Shown here: piece by piece, positions 57,073 through 64,000 of the stretch | How positions within the stretch are numbered: position 1 is the stretch's first letter | Layout: each line of letters starts with the position of its first letter | From: Bacteroidetes bacterium RIFCSPLOWO2_12_FULL_35_15 | GTDB taxonomy: Bacteria; Bacteroidota; Bacteroidia; 2-12-FULL-35-15 | NCBI GenBank assembly: GCA_001769385.1 | Contig: MEPB01000077.1 | Location: 62,001-126,000, forward strand | Reading direction: 5' to 3' | Length of the DNA stretch: 64,000 nucleotides | The notes under the pieces: generated by a model | The model's database searches: none | Seen by the model: the letters and a program-made list of their open reading frames with translations, nothing else | What the model was told of the DNA's origin: nothing | Translations under genes and position numbers: made by a program

Positions 57073-59970
57073 TTATACTTTTTCAATTCCAACTCGCGTG
57101 TCTCTGTCACTCATTCCAGGCTGTCTGACGGCCATTACAGGTCTCAGGTAGGGATAATCCCCAACCATCTCTATAGGATTCAAAGGAGAAGCCAATACAT
57201 TCCGATAAGATTTGCCTTCCTTGAATTGATAACTTTCCCAGCCATGATACATGATGAGTTGCCCGGGTTGAACAGTGGTTGAAATTTTAATCCGGCTGAA
57301 ATAATAACCAACATCATTAAAAATTTTTACCATTTCATCATCTTGTAATTTATTTTTTCTAGCATCTGCAACAGAAATAAGTGTGAAAGGTTCACCACGT
57401 TGTAGCCTCAATAAACCCGGATCGGTGCGCATCAGGGAATGAATGCTCCATCGGGTATGACCTCCGGTTAGTACAAATGGATGATCGCCTCCTGCTTTTG
57501 GCGGATCTTTGTGAATCGGTAATTGTTCATTTAACTCCAGATACCAATCATGGTCAATGTAAAATTGTATTCTTCCTGATAAGGTGGTCCAGACATCTTT
57601 TTTTTCAGTGTGCCAGGTATGCGGGCTAATTGTTTCTCCTTTTTTAATGTTACAGGCATTACCAAAGCTTGCCGGATTGGTACCAAGTTCTGTAAACCGG
57701 GTATAACCTTGCTCCTTTAATTTTTCCCAGGAAATACCACCTAAATTTGTTGATTCTTCAGTCATTCTTTTGGAAATTAATTCACTTTCTTTTTCCTTTG
57801 CAAAAGAAGTCAGTGATTTATACATTTCCGTAAACTTTCGATTTTTTTTTCGCGCAGTTTTAAAGTTTACAATTTTTAATTTTCTGGAACGCTCTTTAAT
57901 TTTTTTTGCGAGTAAACAGGCAATTTCCCATTCATCCTTTGATTCTCCTATATTCTCAACAGCTTTTTGAGTGGTGTGAAAAAATGGCGAAAGTGTATTT
58001 GTATTTGCAACCATAACAGTCGATTTTTCATATGCTCCTGAAACAGGTAAGATATAATCGGCATACGTTGCGGTGGAACTCATTCTCATTTCAAGCGCAA
58101 CTACCAGATCTAATTTCGGCCACAGGTTGGTCAGTAATTTTTGAGAACCTCTCACTCTTCTAATTGCATTTCCTGCCCAGGAGAAATACACTTTTGGATC
58201 TGTAGATAATGGTGGATCTATAACCTGCCATTTCTTTTTTAACATCTCATCAATATATTCTTTGATGTCTCTTTTTAAGTGCGGGTCCCATTCATTGGTT
58301 CTCTTGCTTATATCAATCAGCCCTCCATGCAGGTTCCAAAACATAGTAGAGTTTGCCATAAACCTGGAATCTACAAAGGAATCCAGCACATATTTGTAGG
58401 TGGCCTGGTTCCAATCTTTTCTTTTGAGAAAATTCATCCAAAAAGGTGCGGCATACTTAAACAAGTATTGATATTTGAGATCTTTTGTAAGTTCTAATTC
58501 ATTGAGTATTTTATTTCCACCATCAGCAACTAAAAAAGAACAGGTAACAAATCCGTCCCCTTTTTTACCAAGATGTCCGGCTAAAATAAACACTAAGATT
58601 TGCGAACGCATAATAAGATCGCCATGGTAAAATTTAGAAAAATTACTGGTGCAGGTATTGGTTGCTGCATTCGCATTAACAAGCATCATGGTTAATTTCC
58701 GAATTGTTTCGGGAGCAACGCCACAAATTTCAGAAGCTTTTTCCGGAGTAAATTCCCGGAGTTGATCTTTTAATAATTCAAAAACAGGACGAACAGTAAG
58801 CTCCCCCTGATAAGTGGCAATTATAAATTCTCCCTCAATTGCAGGGTCCGTATGTAATTTTAATGAGGACTGACTTGGAATTTCCAATCTTTTTTTTCTG
58901 TTATCCCATCTGTAAAGAACATGTTTATTACCATCTTTAACGACATCCGATTCTCTTAAAAGTTTATTATTATCTGATCGAACCAAAAAAGTTAAGTCGG
59001 TTTGTTCCTGTAATAAATGTTTGTTATATAATTTTTCAGAAATAATAATATGTGCCATTGCGTTCGCAAGAGCTGAATCTGTGCCTGGTTTCACGGGTAC
59101 ATAATAATCCGCTTTAATTGCAGAAGCATTCATATCAGGACTGATGGCAACTATTTTTGTACCATTGTATTTTGCTTCGGTCAAAAAATGAAAGTTTGGA
59201 ATTTGTGTATAGGCAGGGTTTCCACCCCAAATAAATATTAAATCAGAATAAAAATAATCATCCCCTGAACGGTCATTCGAAATTTCGCCATAGGTCACAG
59301 CAGCGCCTTGCTGATCATCTCCTAATTCACAATTGATATCCAAAATAGTACTGTCTAAAAAATCAAAAAATCTAAAAAGACTGTAAAAAGAAAGATAATT
59401 AACAATGTTTCCACCCGGATCAACCACCACTGATTTTGTTCCATTTTCATGAATTGCCTGTATCGTTTTATCGGCAATGCCCGTAAGTGCTTCATCCCAT
59501 GAAATTTTTTCCCATTTTCCTTCACCCCGTTCACCTGTTCTTTTGAGCGGATGCTTGATCCTTGCTTCACTGTACATAAAATCACTATAGCTGCACCCTT
59601 TCTGACAACCTCTTGGATTAAAGTCTGGGACTTTTTCATTGGTTTGAGGATAATTACCAACCTGCTCTTCACGTGTTATTTTTCCATCTTTTGTATAAAC
59701 ATGAAATAAGCAATTCTGTTGAAACCAGCAGTTAAGATTATGTGTTCCTAAATGAACTTCATCCCAAGTCCATTTGTTTCTGTAATTATCTTCAAATCCC
59801 GGTTTGAACGGAGGTTTTAATGGAGGGTAAGAAGATGCTGATTTGTTTGCTAGCAGCGAAGCCGGAAAAGTAGTAGCAATTACAAATCCTAAAGATAATT
59901 TAGCACAAGACCTGCAAAATTCTCTTCTGTCTTGTTTGTTAAAACCGGAAGATTTAGAATCGGATTCCAT
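57073..59970 (-). CDS. Tat-exported molybdopterin oxidoreductase, type II DMSO-reductase family alpha subunit
   Basis: 965 residues. Twin-arginine motif DRREFCR (14-20) and hydrophobic stretch 25-42. FeS ligand region: His77, Cys81, Cys87 (five residues apart, not the NarG three), Cys122, then RIKHPLKRTGERGEGKWEKI and SWDEALTGIADKT. INCELGDDQQGAAV carries the Asp expected to bind Mo. The C-terminal molybdopterin-binding part includes PFVLTGGHTRWSIHS. Relatives oxidise or reduce nitrate, selenate, chlorate, DMS or ethylbenzene; I cannot say which. Periplasmic by the Tat signal. Confidence 0.92.
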   Translation of the reverse strand: MESDSKSSGFNKQDRREFCRSCAKLSLGFVIATTFPASLLANKSASSYPPLKPPFKPGFEDNYRNKWTWDEVHLGTHNLNCWFQQNCLFHVYTKDGKITREEQVGNYPQTNEKVPDFNPRGCQKGCSYSDFMYSEARIKHPLKRTGERGEGKWEKISWDEALTGIADKTIQAIHENGTKSVVVDPGGNIVNYLSFYSLFRFFDFLDSTILDINCELGDDQQGAAVTYGEISNDRSGDDYFYSDLIFIWGGNPAYTQIPNFHFLTEAKYNGTKIVAISPDMNASAIKADYYVPVKPGTDSALANAMAHIIISEKLYNKHLLQEQTDLTFLVRSDNNKLLRESDVVKDGNKHVLYRWDNRKKRLEIPSQSSLKLHTDPAIEGEFIIATYQGELTVRPVFELLKDQLREFTPEKASEICGVAPETIRKLTMMLVNANAATNTCTSNFSKFYHGDLIMRSQILVFILAGHLGKKGDGFVTCSFLVADGGNKILNELELTKDLKYQYLFKYAAPFWMNFLKRKDWNQATYKYVLDSFVDSRFMANSTMFWNLHGGLIDISKRTNEWDPHLKRDIKEYIDEMLKKKWQVIDPPLSTDPKVYFSWAGNAIRRVRGSQKLLTNLWPKLDLVVALEMRMSSTATYADYILPVSGAYEKSTVMVANTNTLSPFFHTTQKAVENIGESKDEWEIACLLAKKIKERSRKLKIVNFKTARKKNRKFTEMYKSLTSFAKEKESELISKRMTEESTNLGGISWEKLKEQGYTRFTELGTNPASFGNACNIKKGETISPHTWHTEKKDVWTTLSGRIQFYIDHDWYLELNEQLPIHKDPPKAGGDHPFVLTGGHTRWSIHSLMRTDPGLLRLQRGEPFTLISVADARKNKLQDDEMVKIFNDVGYYFSRIKISTTVQPGQLIMYHGWESYQFKEGKSYRNVLASPLNPIEMVGDYPYLRPVMAVRQPGMSDRDTRVGIEKV

Positions 59971-60005
59971 ATTATAATTTTACAGGATTAATGATCATTA
60001 CTACT

Positions 60006-60431
60006 TTATTTGGCTGCAAGCGTTCGAATATAATTTACCAGATCCCATCGTTCATTTTCGGAGAGAACAAATTTATAGGAGATCATATCCAATGCAGGAC
60101 GACCTTCCGTTAATTTCCAAAAAATGGCGCCATCACTTTGTGTTTGCATTTTTTTACCGGAATGATCAGCAGGTTTATTTTTTATAGACAAACTTGCAGC
60201 ACCATCACCTTTGCCTTCCTCGCCATGACATGAAATGCAGTAGGTTGTATAAATTATTTTTCCTGAATTAATAGATTTTTGATCGGATGCAAATGGATTT
60301 TTTATTTTGTTAGCTTCCGGTGGCGCTATCCATGCATCCGGTTGAAAAAAAGAGGGAAATACTTTTTGATTTTGCTCAAAACTCATTAAACTTAACAAAA
60401 CTAATATCACACATAGGATCGACTTGTTCAT
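60006..60431 (-). CDS. Exported class I cytochrome c
   Basis: 141 residues. Signal peptide (1-17) and one haem site CISCH in TTYCISCHGEEGKGDG; a possible axial Met is in the C-terminal half (ALDMISYKF), and it ends WDLVNYIRTLAAK. First gene of the operon with the molybdoenzyme alpha (35-nt gap) and beta subunits, so probably its electron partner. A -7 box TATATTTG lies at 60484-60491 (minus strand). Confidence 0.92.
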   Translation of the reverse strand: MNKSILCVILVLLSLMSFEQNQKVFPSFFQPDAWIAPPEANKIKNPFASDQKSINSGKIIYTTYCISCHGEEGKGDGAASLSIKNKPADHSGKKMQTQSDGAIFWKLTEGRPALDMISYKFVLSENERWDLVNYIRTLAAK

Positions 60432-60483
60432 ATCTGTTATTATACTATTTCTGTGATTCTTAGATCATTAATTGCAATAATAA

Positions 60484-60491
60484 CAAATATA
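60484..60491 (-). promoter_or_regulatory. Minus-7 element of the cytochrome/molybdoenzyme operon
   Basis: TATATTTG on the minus strand, exact TAnnTTTG, 53 nt upstream of the cytochrome ATG. No TTG in the right place, so it may depend on an activator. Confidence 0.45.
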
Positions 60492-60754
60492 GTTTCTTTT
60501 TACCATAAATGGAAAGCGATGTTTTTTCGGAGATGTTAAAAAAATTAACCCTGCTCTTCCGCAGTAATACCAAAATTTTATAAAATGTTCCAATGTTTAA
60601 AGTCCGTCAGAGTTTGTAGAAGACTATGCGCTGGAATTTGTTGGACCAAAATATATTTGTAATTGGTTAATTAGGGTTCACTCAAAAATTAAGGTTCCTA
60701 GTATTTGGAATCAATAATGTTTAATTTAATAAAAATGTTTGTTGGTTTGATGTG

Positions 60755-60915
60755 CGGGAGCTCTGAGCAAACGCGATGTCGAGTTGCGGTGAACACAATT
60801 TTTCTTGAAGGTCTTGGAGAGAGCTTTAGCAGCTCTCATAGACATTCAAAAAAATTGAGAGAGGAGTGGGGGCAATCGTTTGCTCTTGTTCTTCTCTGAA
60901 GAATTGTTTTTTTCA
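60755..60915 (+). ncRNA. Candidate structured small RNA with its own terminator
   Basis: Nested perfect pairings on the plus strand: closing stem GAGCAAACG (60765-60773) with CGTTTGCTC (60877-60885); inner stem 60796-60809 with 60845-60857 (13 bp, one bulged C); GTCT (60811-60814) with AGAC (60840-60843); GAGAGCT (60819-60825) with AGCTCTC (60831-60837). Unpaired segments of 22 and 19 nt form a central bubble. TTCTTC-TCT-GAAGAA (60889-60903) followed by a T-run is a terminator. One long hairpin with a central bubble is the layout of 6S RNA. A 64-codon frame over it looks incidental. Gap 60432-61161 otherwise holds no gene. Confidence 0.5.
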
Positions 60916-61087
60916 TTAAGGAAAAAGAACTGCAAGGAAAACAAGCATTTTATGTTTAAATATTTGCATCTAATAAAAGTGAAAAGCTTTAAAAGTATAG
61001 ATAATATTGATGTTTTTGATGTTTGAGCAAACCCTAATTAAAACAGAATTCTATTATTCTTGTCCTTTTCGAGGAAAGTATATAAAA

Positions 61088-61120
61088 CAAAAAACCCGCT
61101 ACATAATTGTATCGGGCTTT
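61088..61120 (-). terminator. Terminator of the 61162 lipoprotein gene
   Basis: On the minus strand, CCCG (complement of 61113-61116) and TACA pair with TGTA and CGGG over a short loop with one mismatch, followed by a T6 tract (complement of 61089-61094). Confidence 0.6.
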
Positions 61121-61161
61121 TCATTAATTAGACAAATCTCTCTCTAAACTAAATCTAATTA

Positions 61162-61557
61162 TTAATAATTGCCTTGGGCAATAGCTTTTACAGAAGGATT
61201 ACTTGTTGATCCTTCCTTAAATAATACGTTATCAATAAAAATTTGAACCTGAACAACTTTATGGGATGGTGTAACATTTGAAGCCTCTATAGAAAACAAA
61301 TGTCCACTACTAAAATTAAAATTGACTACTGATGAAGTTCTATTCATCGTCTCATTTTCCATTTCTAAAACGCCATCTGAATTTGGACTTAAATAACTTA
61401 TATTCACATTCCCTGACTCACATTGTATGCGATATTCTACATTAATTGTTTTTGGAGCAATTGGATCTTGTGGTGTAGCCTTCTCTTCTTTTTTACATGA
61501 AGTTACAAAAACACTTGTCAGCACAATAAAAGAAAGGAGTAATTTCTTCATTTTCAA
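61162..61557 (-). CDS. Small lipoprotein of unknown function
   Basis: 131 residues. Lipobox VTSCKK (Cys21) after a hydrophobic stretch, then a beta-type domain beginning NVEYRIQCESGNVNISYLSP, resembling the MmpS-like fold by pattern only. An exact promoter lies upstream and a terminator downstream, so it is a single-gene unit. Confidence 0.8.
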   Translation of the reverse strand: MKMKKLLLSFIVLTSVFVTSCKKEEKATPQDPIAPKTINVEYRIQCESGNVNISYLSPNSDGVLEMENETMNRTSSVVNFNFSSGHLFSIEASNVTPSHKVVQVQIFIDNVLFKEGSTSNPSVKAIAQGNY

Positions 61558-61579
61558 TTTTTTTGTATGAATTTGAGTA

Positions 61580-61609
61580 CAAAAGTAATATAATTATCTC
61601 AAAAAGCAA
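61580..61609 (-). promoter_or_regulatory. Consensus promoter of the 61162 gene
   Basis: Minus strand: TTG (complement of 61607-61609), 19-nt spacer, TACTTTTG (complement of 61580-61587). Exact match to TTG-N17-23-TAnnTTTG; leader about 20 nt. Confidence 0.7.
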
Positions 61610-61682
61610 ATATTTGTCGTTCTATTTTAGTTTTTTACCGATATAAATATCAACAATATCGATGAATCGTGTTCATAAGCCT

Positions 61683-62297
61683 TCAATCATTTTCCCATTT
61701 ACGTGTTGAACGTCCTTTTTGAATATAGGTTACATATCCATTTTTCTGTGAGAGTTTCTGCATTTTTTTTCGGAAGGCTTTGGGATGAAATGCTTTGTGC
61801 ATGCTTTTTAATTTACTGCATTTTTTCACAACCCCGATAGTTCCCAAAACCCAATAACAGGATGACGCACATCTCATACCGAAAAAAGCATAATCATGAG
61901 GCGACTCTTGGATATACTCCTCATACTGCTTAATTAATTGTTCATATTGGTTTAAAAAGATGGGGATTTCAATGGAAGTGATTTTGTATGATTTGTAATT
62001 TCGTTTCCAATCCGACAAATTTTCCTTTTCGTAAACTCCTGCTTTACCTCTTTTATGTGGAAAAACATGAATCTGCTTCGAATCAAAGAAAAAGCCATAC
62101 ACACATGAATCTGTTTCAATGACCACATGACCACCATACATTCCTCCAATCGTTTTGTACTCCACAGCCGATTTGGGTTTTGAGCCATGAATAATATGAA
62201 TTCGGATTAATTTTAAAGAATCAGAAGTTTGCGATTTCGTACAAAAAAATGCAAGAATAAAACATAAAGAAAAGAAATTTCTAACCTTTTTATTCAT
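61683..62297 (-). CDS. Unknown exported protein, possible permuted papain-like fold
   Basis: 204 residues: signal peptide (1-22), a segment GGMYGGHVVIETD with a His, and later YAFFGMRCASSCYWVLG with two Cys. His first and Cys in a following helix is the order of circularly permuted NlpC/P60 (LRAT/YaeF-like) cysteine peptidases. The C-terminus is very basic (HPKAFRKKMQKLSQKNGY). Function not established. Its ATG overlaps the nitronate monooxygenase stop by 8 nt, so translation is coupled. Confidence 0.75.
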   Translation of the reverse strand: MNKKVRNFFSLCFILAFFCTKSQTSDSLKLIRIHIIHGSKPKSAVEYKTIGGMYGGHVVIETDSCVYGFFFDSKQIHVFPHKRGKAGVYEKENLSDWKRNYKSYKITSIEIPIFLNQYEQLIKQYEEYIQESPHDYAFFGMRCASSCYWVLGTIGVVKKCSKLKSMHKAFHPKAFRKKMQKLSQKNGYVTYIQKGRSTRKWEND

Positions 62298-63294
62298 TCA
62301 TCACATCCATTAAGACTTGATATGATTCGGTGGTTTCTTTTTTCAGTCGGTCAACAATCTCCTTACAAGAAATAACATCGTGGATCAGTTCAACACTTTG
62401 ACCCGCACACCATAATGTCTGATAATTTCCGGGTTTAACAGATTGTTCCATTTTTTTCATTCCACGCAGCTGCACCAGCATTTTAAAATACTTTTTTGTG
62501 GTTGAATTTTTTGATAAAGTTTTTTCCAGCCAGTTTTGTTTAAGGCCAATTTTTTGTGCAAATGGCGTATTGATTATGGTACAGGGTGTTCCTGATATTT
62601 TTTCAGTCAATACAATATCACTCATCTTTGAGTCCACAATTGCATTTTTATAGTCATCATTTACTGACGCTTCCGTACATGCAATAAAACGGGTCCCTAT
62701 TGAAACACCGGTAGCTCCTAAAGCCAACATGGATAAGATCCCGGCACCGGTAGCAATTCCTCCTGCTGCTATTACAGGTGTATTCGGGAAGGTGCCATGC
62801 AAGGAAGGGATTAATATTTGCAATGGATTGGGTCCTGCATGCCCCCCGGCACCTTGGCCAACAGCAATAAAACCATCACAACCTAATTCAAAACATTTTT
62901 GTGCATGTTCAATGTTCGTTACATCACAAAACACTTTTGCCCCATAGCTATGTGCCTGTTCAATAACCTGTTTCGGGTTACCCAATGAAGTAATATAATA
63001 TGGGACTTTTTTTTCAACACATAACTTCAAATGCTTTTCATATAAAGGATTGCTGCGTTGTACTATTAAATTCACCCCATAAGTTCCTTTTACACTCAAT
63101 TTATTTTTTTCAACATTCAATTTATTCAAAATATGCTCTAACTCACCTTCTTTACGATAATTTAAAGTTGGAAAAGCAGCAGCAATTCCACTTTTCATCC
63201 CTGCTATAATCATTGCCTCATTGCTTACCAAAAACATGGGCGCCATTATTATTGGAAAATCTATGTTTAATAAAGCTGTAAGTTTTGTTTTCAT
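62290..63294 (-). CDS. Nitronate monooxygenase-like FMN enzyme
   Basis: 334 residues of the 2-nitropropane dioxygenase/FabK-like TIM barrel: FPIIMAPMFLVSNEAMI at the start, GQGAGGHAGPN (FMN phosphate and catalytic His region), PVIAAGGIATGAGILSMLAL and TGVSIGTRFIACTEA. Members detoxify nitronates or reduce enoyl-ACP (FabK); the GGHAG motif favours NMO. Co-transcribed with the downstream exported protein by an 8-nt overlap. Confidence 0.9.
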   Translation of the reverse strand: MKTKLTALLNIDFPIIMAPMFLVSNEAMIIAGMKSGIAAAFPTLNYRKEGELEHILNKLNVEKNKLSVKGTYGVNLIVQRSNPLYEKHLKLCVEKKVPYYITSLGNPKQVIEQAHSYGAKVFCDVTNIEHAQKCFELGCDGFIAVGQGAGGHAGPNPLQILIPSLHGTFPNTPVIAAGGIATGAGILSMLALGATGVSIGTRFIACTEASVNDDYKNAIVDSKMSDIVLTEKISGTPCTIINTPFAQKIGLKQNWLEKTLSKNSTTKKYFKMLVQLRGMKKMEQSVKPGNYQTLWCAGQSVELIHDVISCKEIVDRLKKETTESYQVLMDVMNE

Positions 63295-63464
63295 TTCGTG
63301 AAAAGATTTTAGTTGCTGAATCAGTAAAATAATTTATTTTTGGAAGCGTAAAGGTATAAGAAATAAATTATTTTAAAATTTAAGGATTCTTGTTTGAGAA
63401 TTAAAAATATTTTTTTTAACTACTAATTCATAATCATTACTTCTAAAAAAACAACACTAAAAAT

Positions 63465-64000
63465 ATGGCAGTAACACGTGTTTTCGAAATCATTCCACAA
63501 TTACTTGAAAAGTATAATAAACCAAATGCTTTAGCAGCAAAGGAAAATGGGAAATGGGTAACCTATTCTACACAGCAATTTGCAGATAATGTTAATTTTT
63601 TAAGTTATGGATTGTTAGGATTGGGAATTGAAAGAGAAGAGAAGATTGCGATCATCTCAAACAATCGTCCGGAATGGAATTTTGCTGATTTCGCGTGTCA
63701 GCAAGCCGGTGCAGTAAGTGTTCCTATTTATCCGACAATCAGCGAAGGCGATTTGAATTTTATTTTAAACGATGCCAAAGTAAAATACATTTTTGTTTCG
63801 AGTGCCGATTTATTTACTAAAGTAAAAAAGATAGCTGCCAATGCACCAAGTGTAAAAACGATCTATACTTTTAACAAAGTTGATGGAGCGAATCACTGGA
63901 CAGAATTATTAGAAGCTGGCAAAAAAAATCCAAAAGAAAAAGAAGTTGAATCGATAAAAAATTCGATAAAACCGAATGATCTCCTGACGATACTTTATAC
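63465..64000 (+). CDS. Long-chain acyl-CoA synthetase (5' part, runs off the window)
   Basis: ATG 63465, open to the window end; 178 codons seen. The translation reads MAVTRVFEIIPQLLEKYNKP, then GLGIEREEKIAIISNNRPEW, AGAVSVPIYPTISEGDLNFI and LNDAKVKYIFVSS, the N-terminal part of AMP-binding long-chain fatty-acid ligases. The ATP-binding P-loop lies beyond the window. It would activate fatty acids to acyl-CoA. Confidence 0.9.
   Translation, partial: MAVTRVFEIIPQLLEKYNKPNALAAKENGKWVTYSTQQFADNVNFLSYGLLGLGIEREEKIAIISNNRPEWNFADFACQQAGAVSVPIYPTISEGDLNFILNDAKVKYIFVSSADLFTKVKKIAANAPSVKTIYTFNKVDGANHWTELLEAGKKNPKEKEVESIKNSIKPNDLLTILY

Noticed and set aside
60705-60899. 64-codon plus-strand frame
   Set aside because: It overlaps the nested RNA stems and terminator, and its translation shows no recognisable domain or signal peptide.

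Overview
The window is a chromosomal segment of an AT-rich member of the Bacteroidota. Several lines of evidence agree on this. Many secreted proteins end in type IX secretion system (T9SS) sorting domains: six of the PNP...G-x-Y-F type A and two gliding-motility CHU_C type. There is a PorP/SprF-family protein, a TonB receptor with an N-terminal carboxypeptidase-like domain, an rpsF-rpsR-rplI cluster, and several promoters that fit the Bacteroidota consensus TTG-N17-23-TAnnTTTG. No tRNA, rRNA, CRISPR array, transposase or prophage was seen.

Layout. 1-9.8 kb: 3' part of a collagen-like secreted protein (cut by the window edge), dnaX, the rpsF-rpsR-rplI operon, a rhomboid protease, a haem-type TonB receptor, two small unknown genes and a TerB/DnaJ co-chaperone. 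9.9-12.3 kb: an OmpR-type two-component system divergent from a small Cys-rich exported protein. 12.3-15.1 kb: a large SprB-repeat/CHU_C adhesin-like protein. 15.5-18.3 kb: a GlcD-type FAD oxidase, a cyclophilin and a thioredoxin-fold protein. 18.4-25.3 kb: three T9SS cargo genes in a row. Two are wall or glycan hydrolases, an amidase and a GH18 enzyme, with different catalytic heads on a shared tail of about 600 residues. A 58-residue zinc-ribbon-like gene follows. 25.8-28.3 kb: an LRR protein and another T9SS cargo. 28.4-31.4 kb (minus): a tight four-gene operon TPR, CHU_C, PorP/SprF, mtgA. 31.5-39.7 kb: purL, a polytopic membrane protein, and an APC permease overlapping a TPR/SpoIIE phosphatase. 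39.8-49.1 kb: an SDR, two T9SS beta-propeller proteins flanking a FISUMP lipoprotein, a TPR histidine kinase with a LuxR-type regulator, an outer-membrane barrel and a CAP protein. 49.2-55.9 kb (minus): chromate transporter, VOC proteins, an unknown protein with a HEAFGH motif, a DUF6265-like lipoprotein and a double CbbX-type AAA+ ATPase. 56.1-60.4 kb (minus): a cytochrome c / molybdopterin alpha / FeS beta operon of the type II DMSO-reductase family. 60.4-61.2 kb: a strong candidate structured RNA ending in a terminator. The window closes with a small lipoprotein, a possible papain-like secreted protein, a nitronate monooxygenase-like enzyme and the 5' part of an acyl-CoA synthetase.

The most interesting points are the shared-tail hydrolase pair, the molybdoenzyme operon that lacks a haem-b subunit and chaperone nearby, the structured RNA at about 60755-60915 (possibly 6S-like), the 2+2 domain architecture of the AAA+ protein, and two promoters that sit directly on their start codons. 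Short palindromic repeats of at least five kinds lie between genes. All family names come from reading translated sequence, not from database searches.
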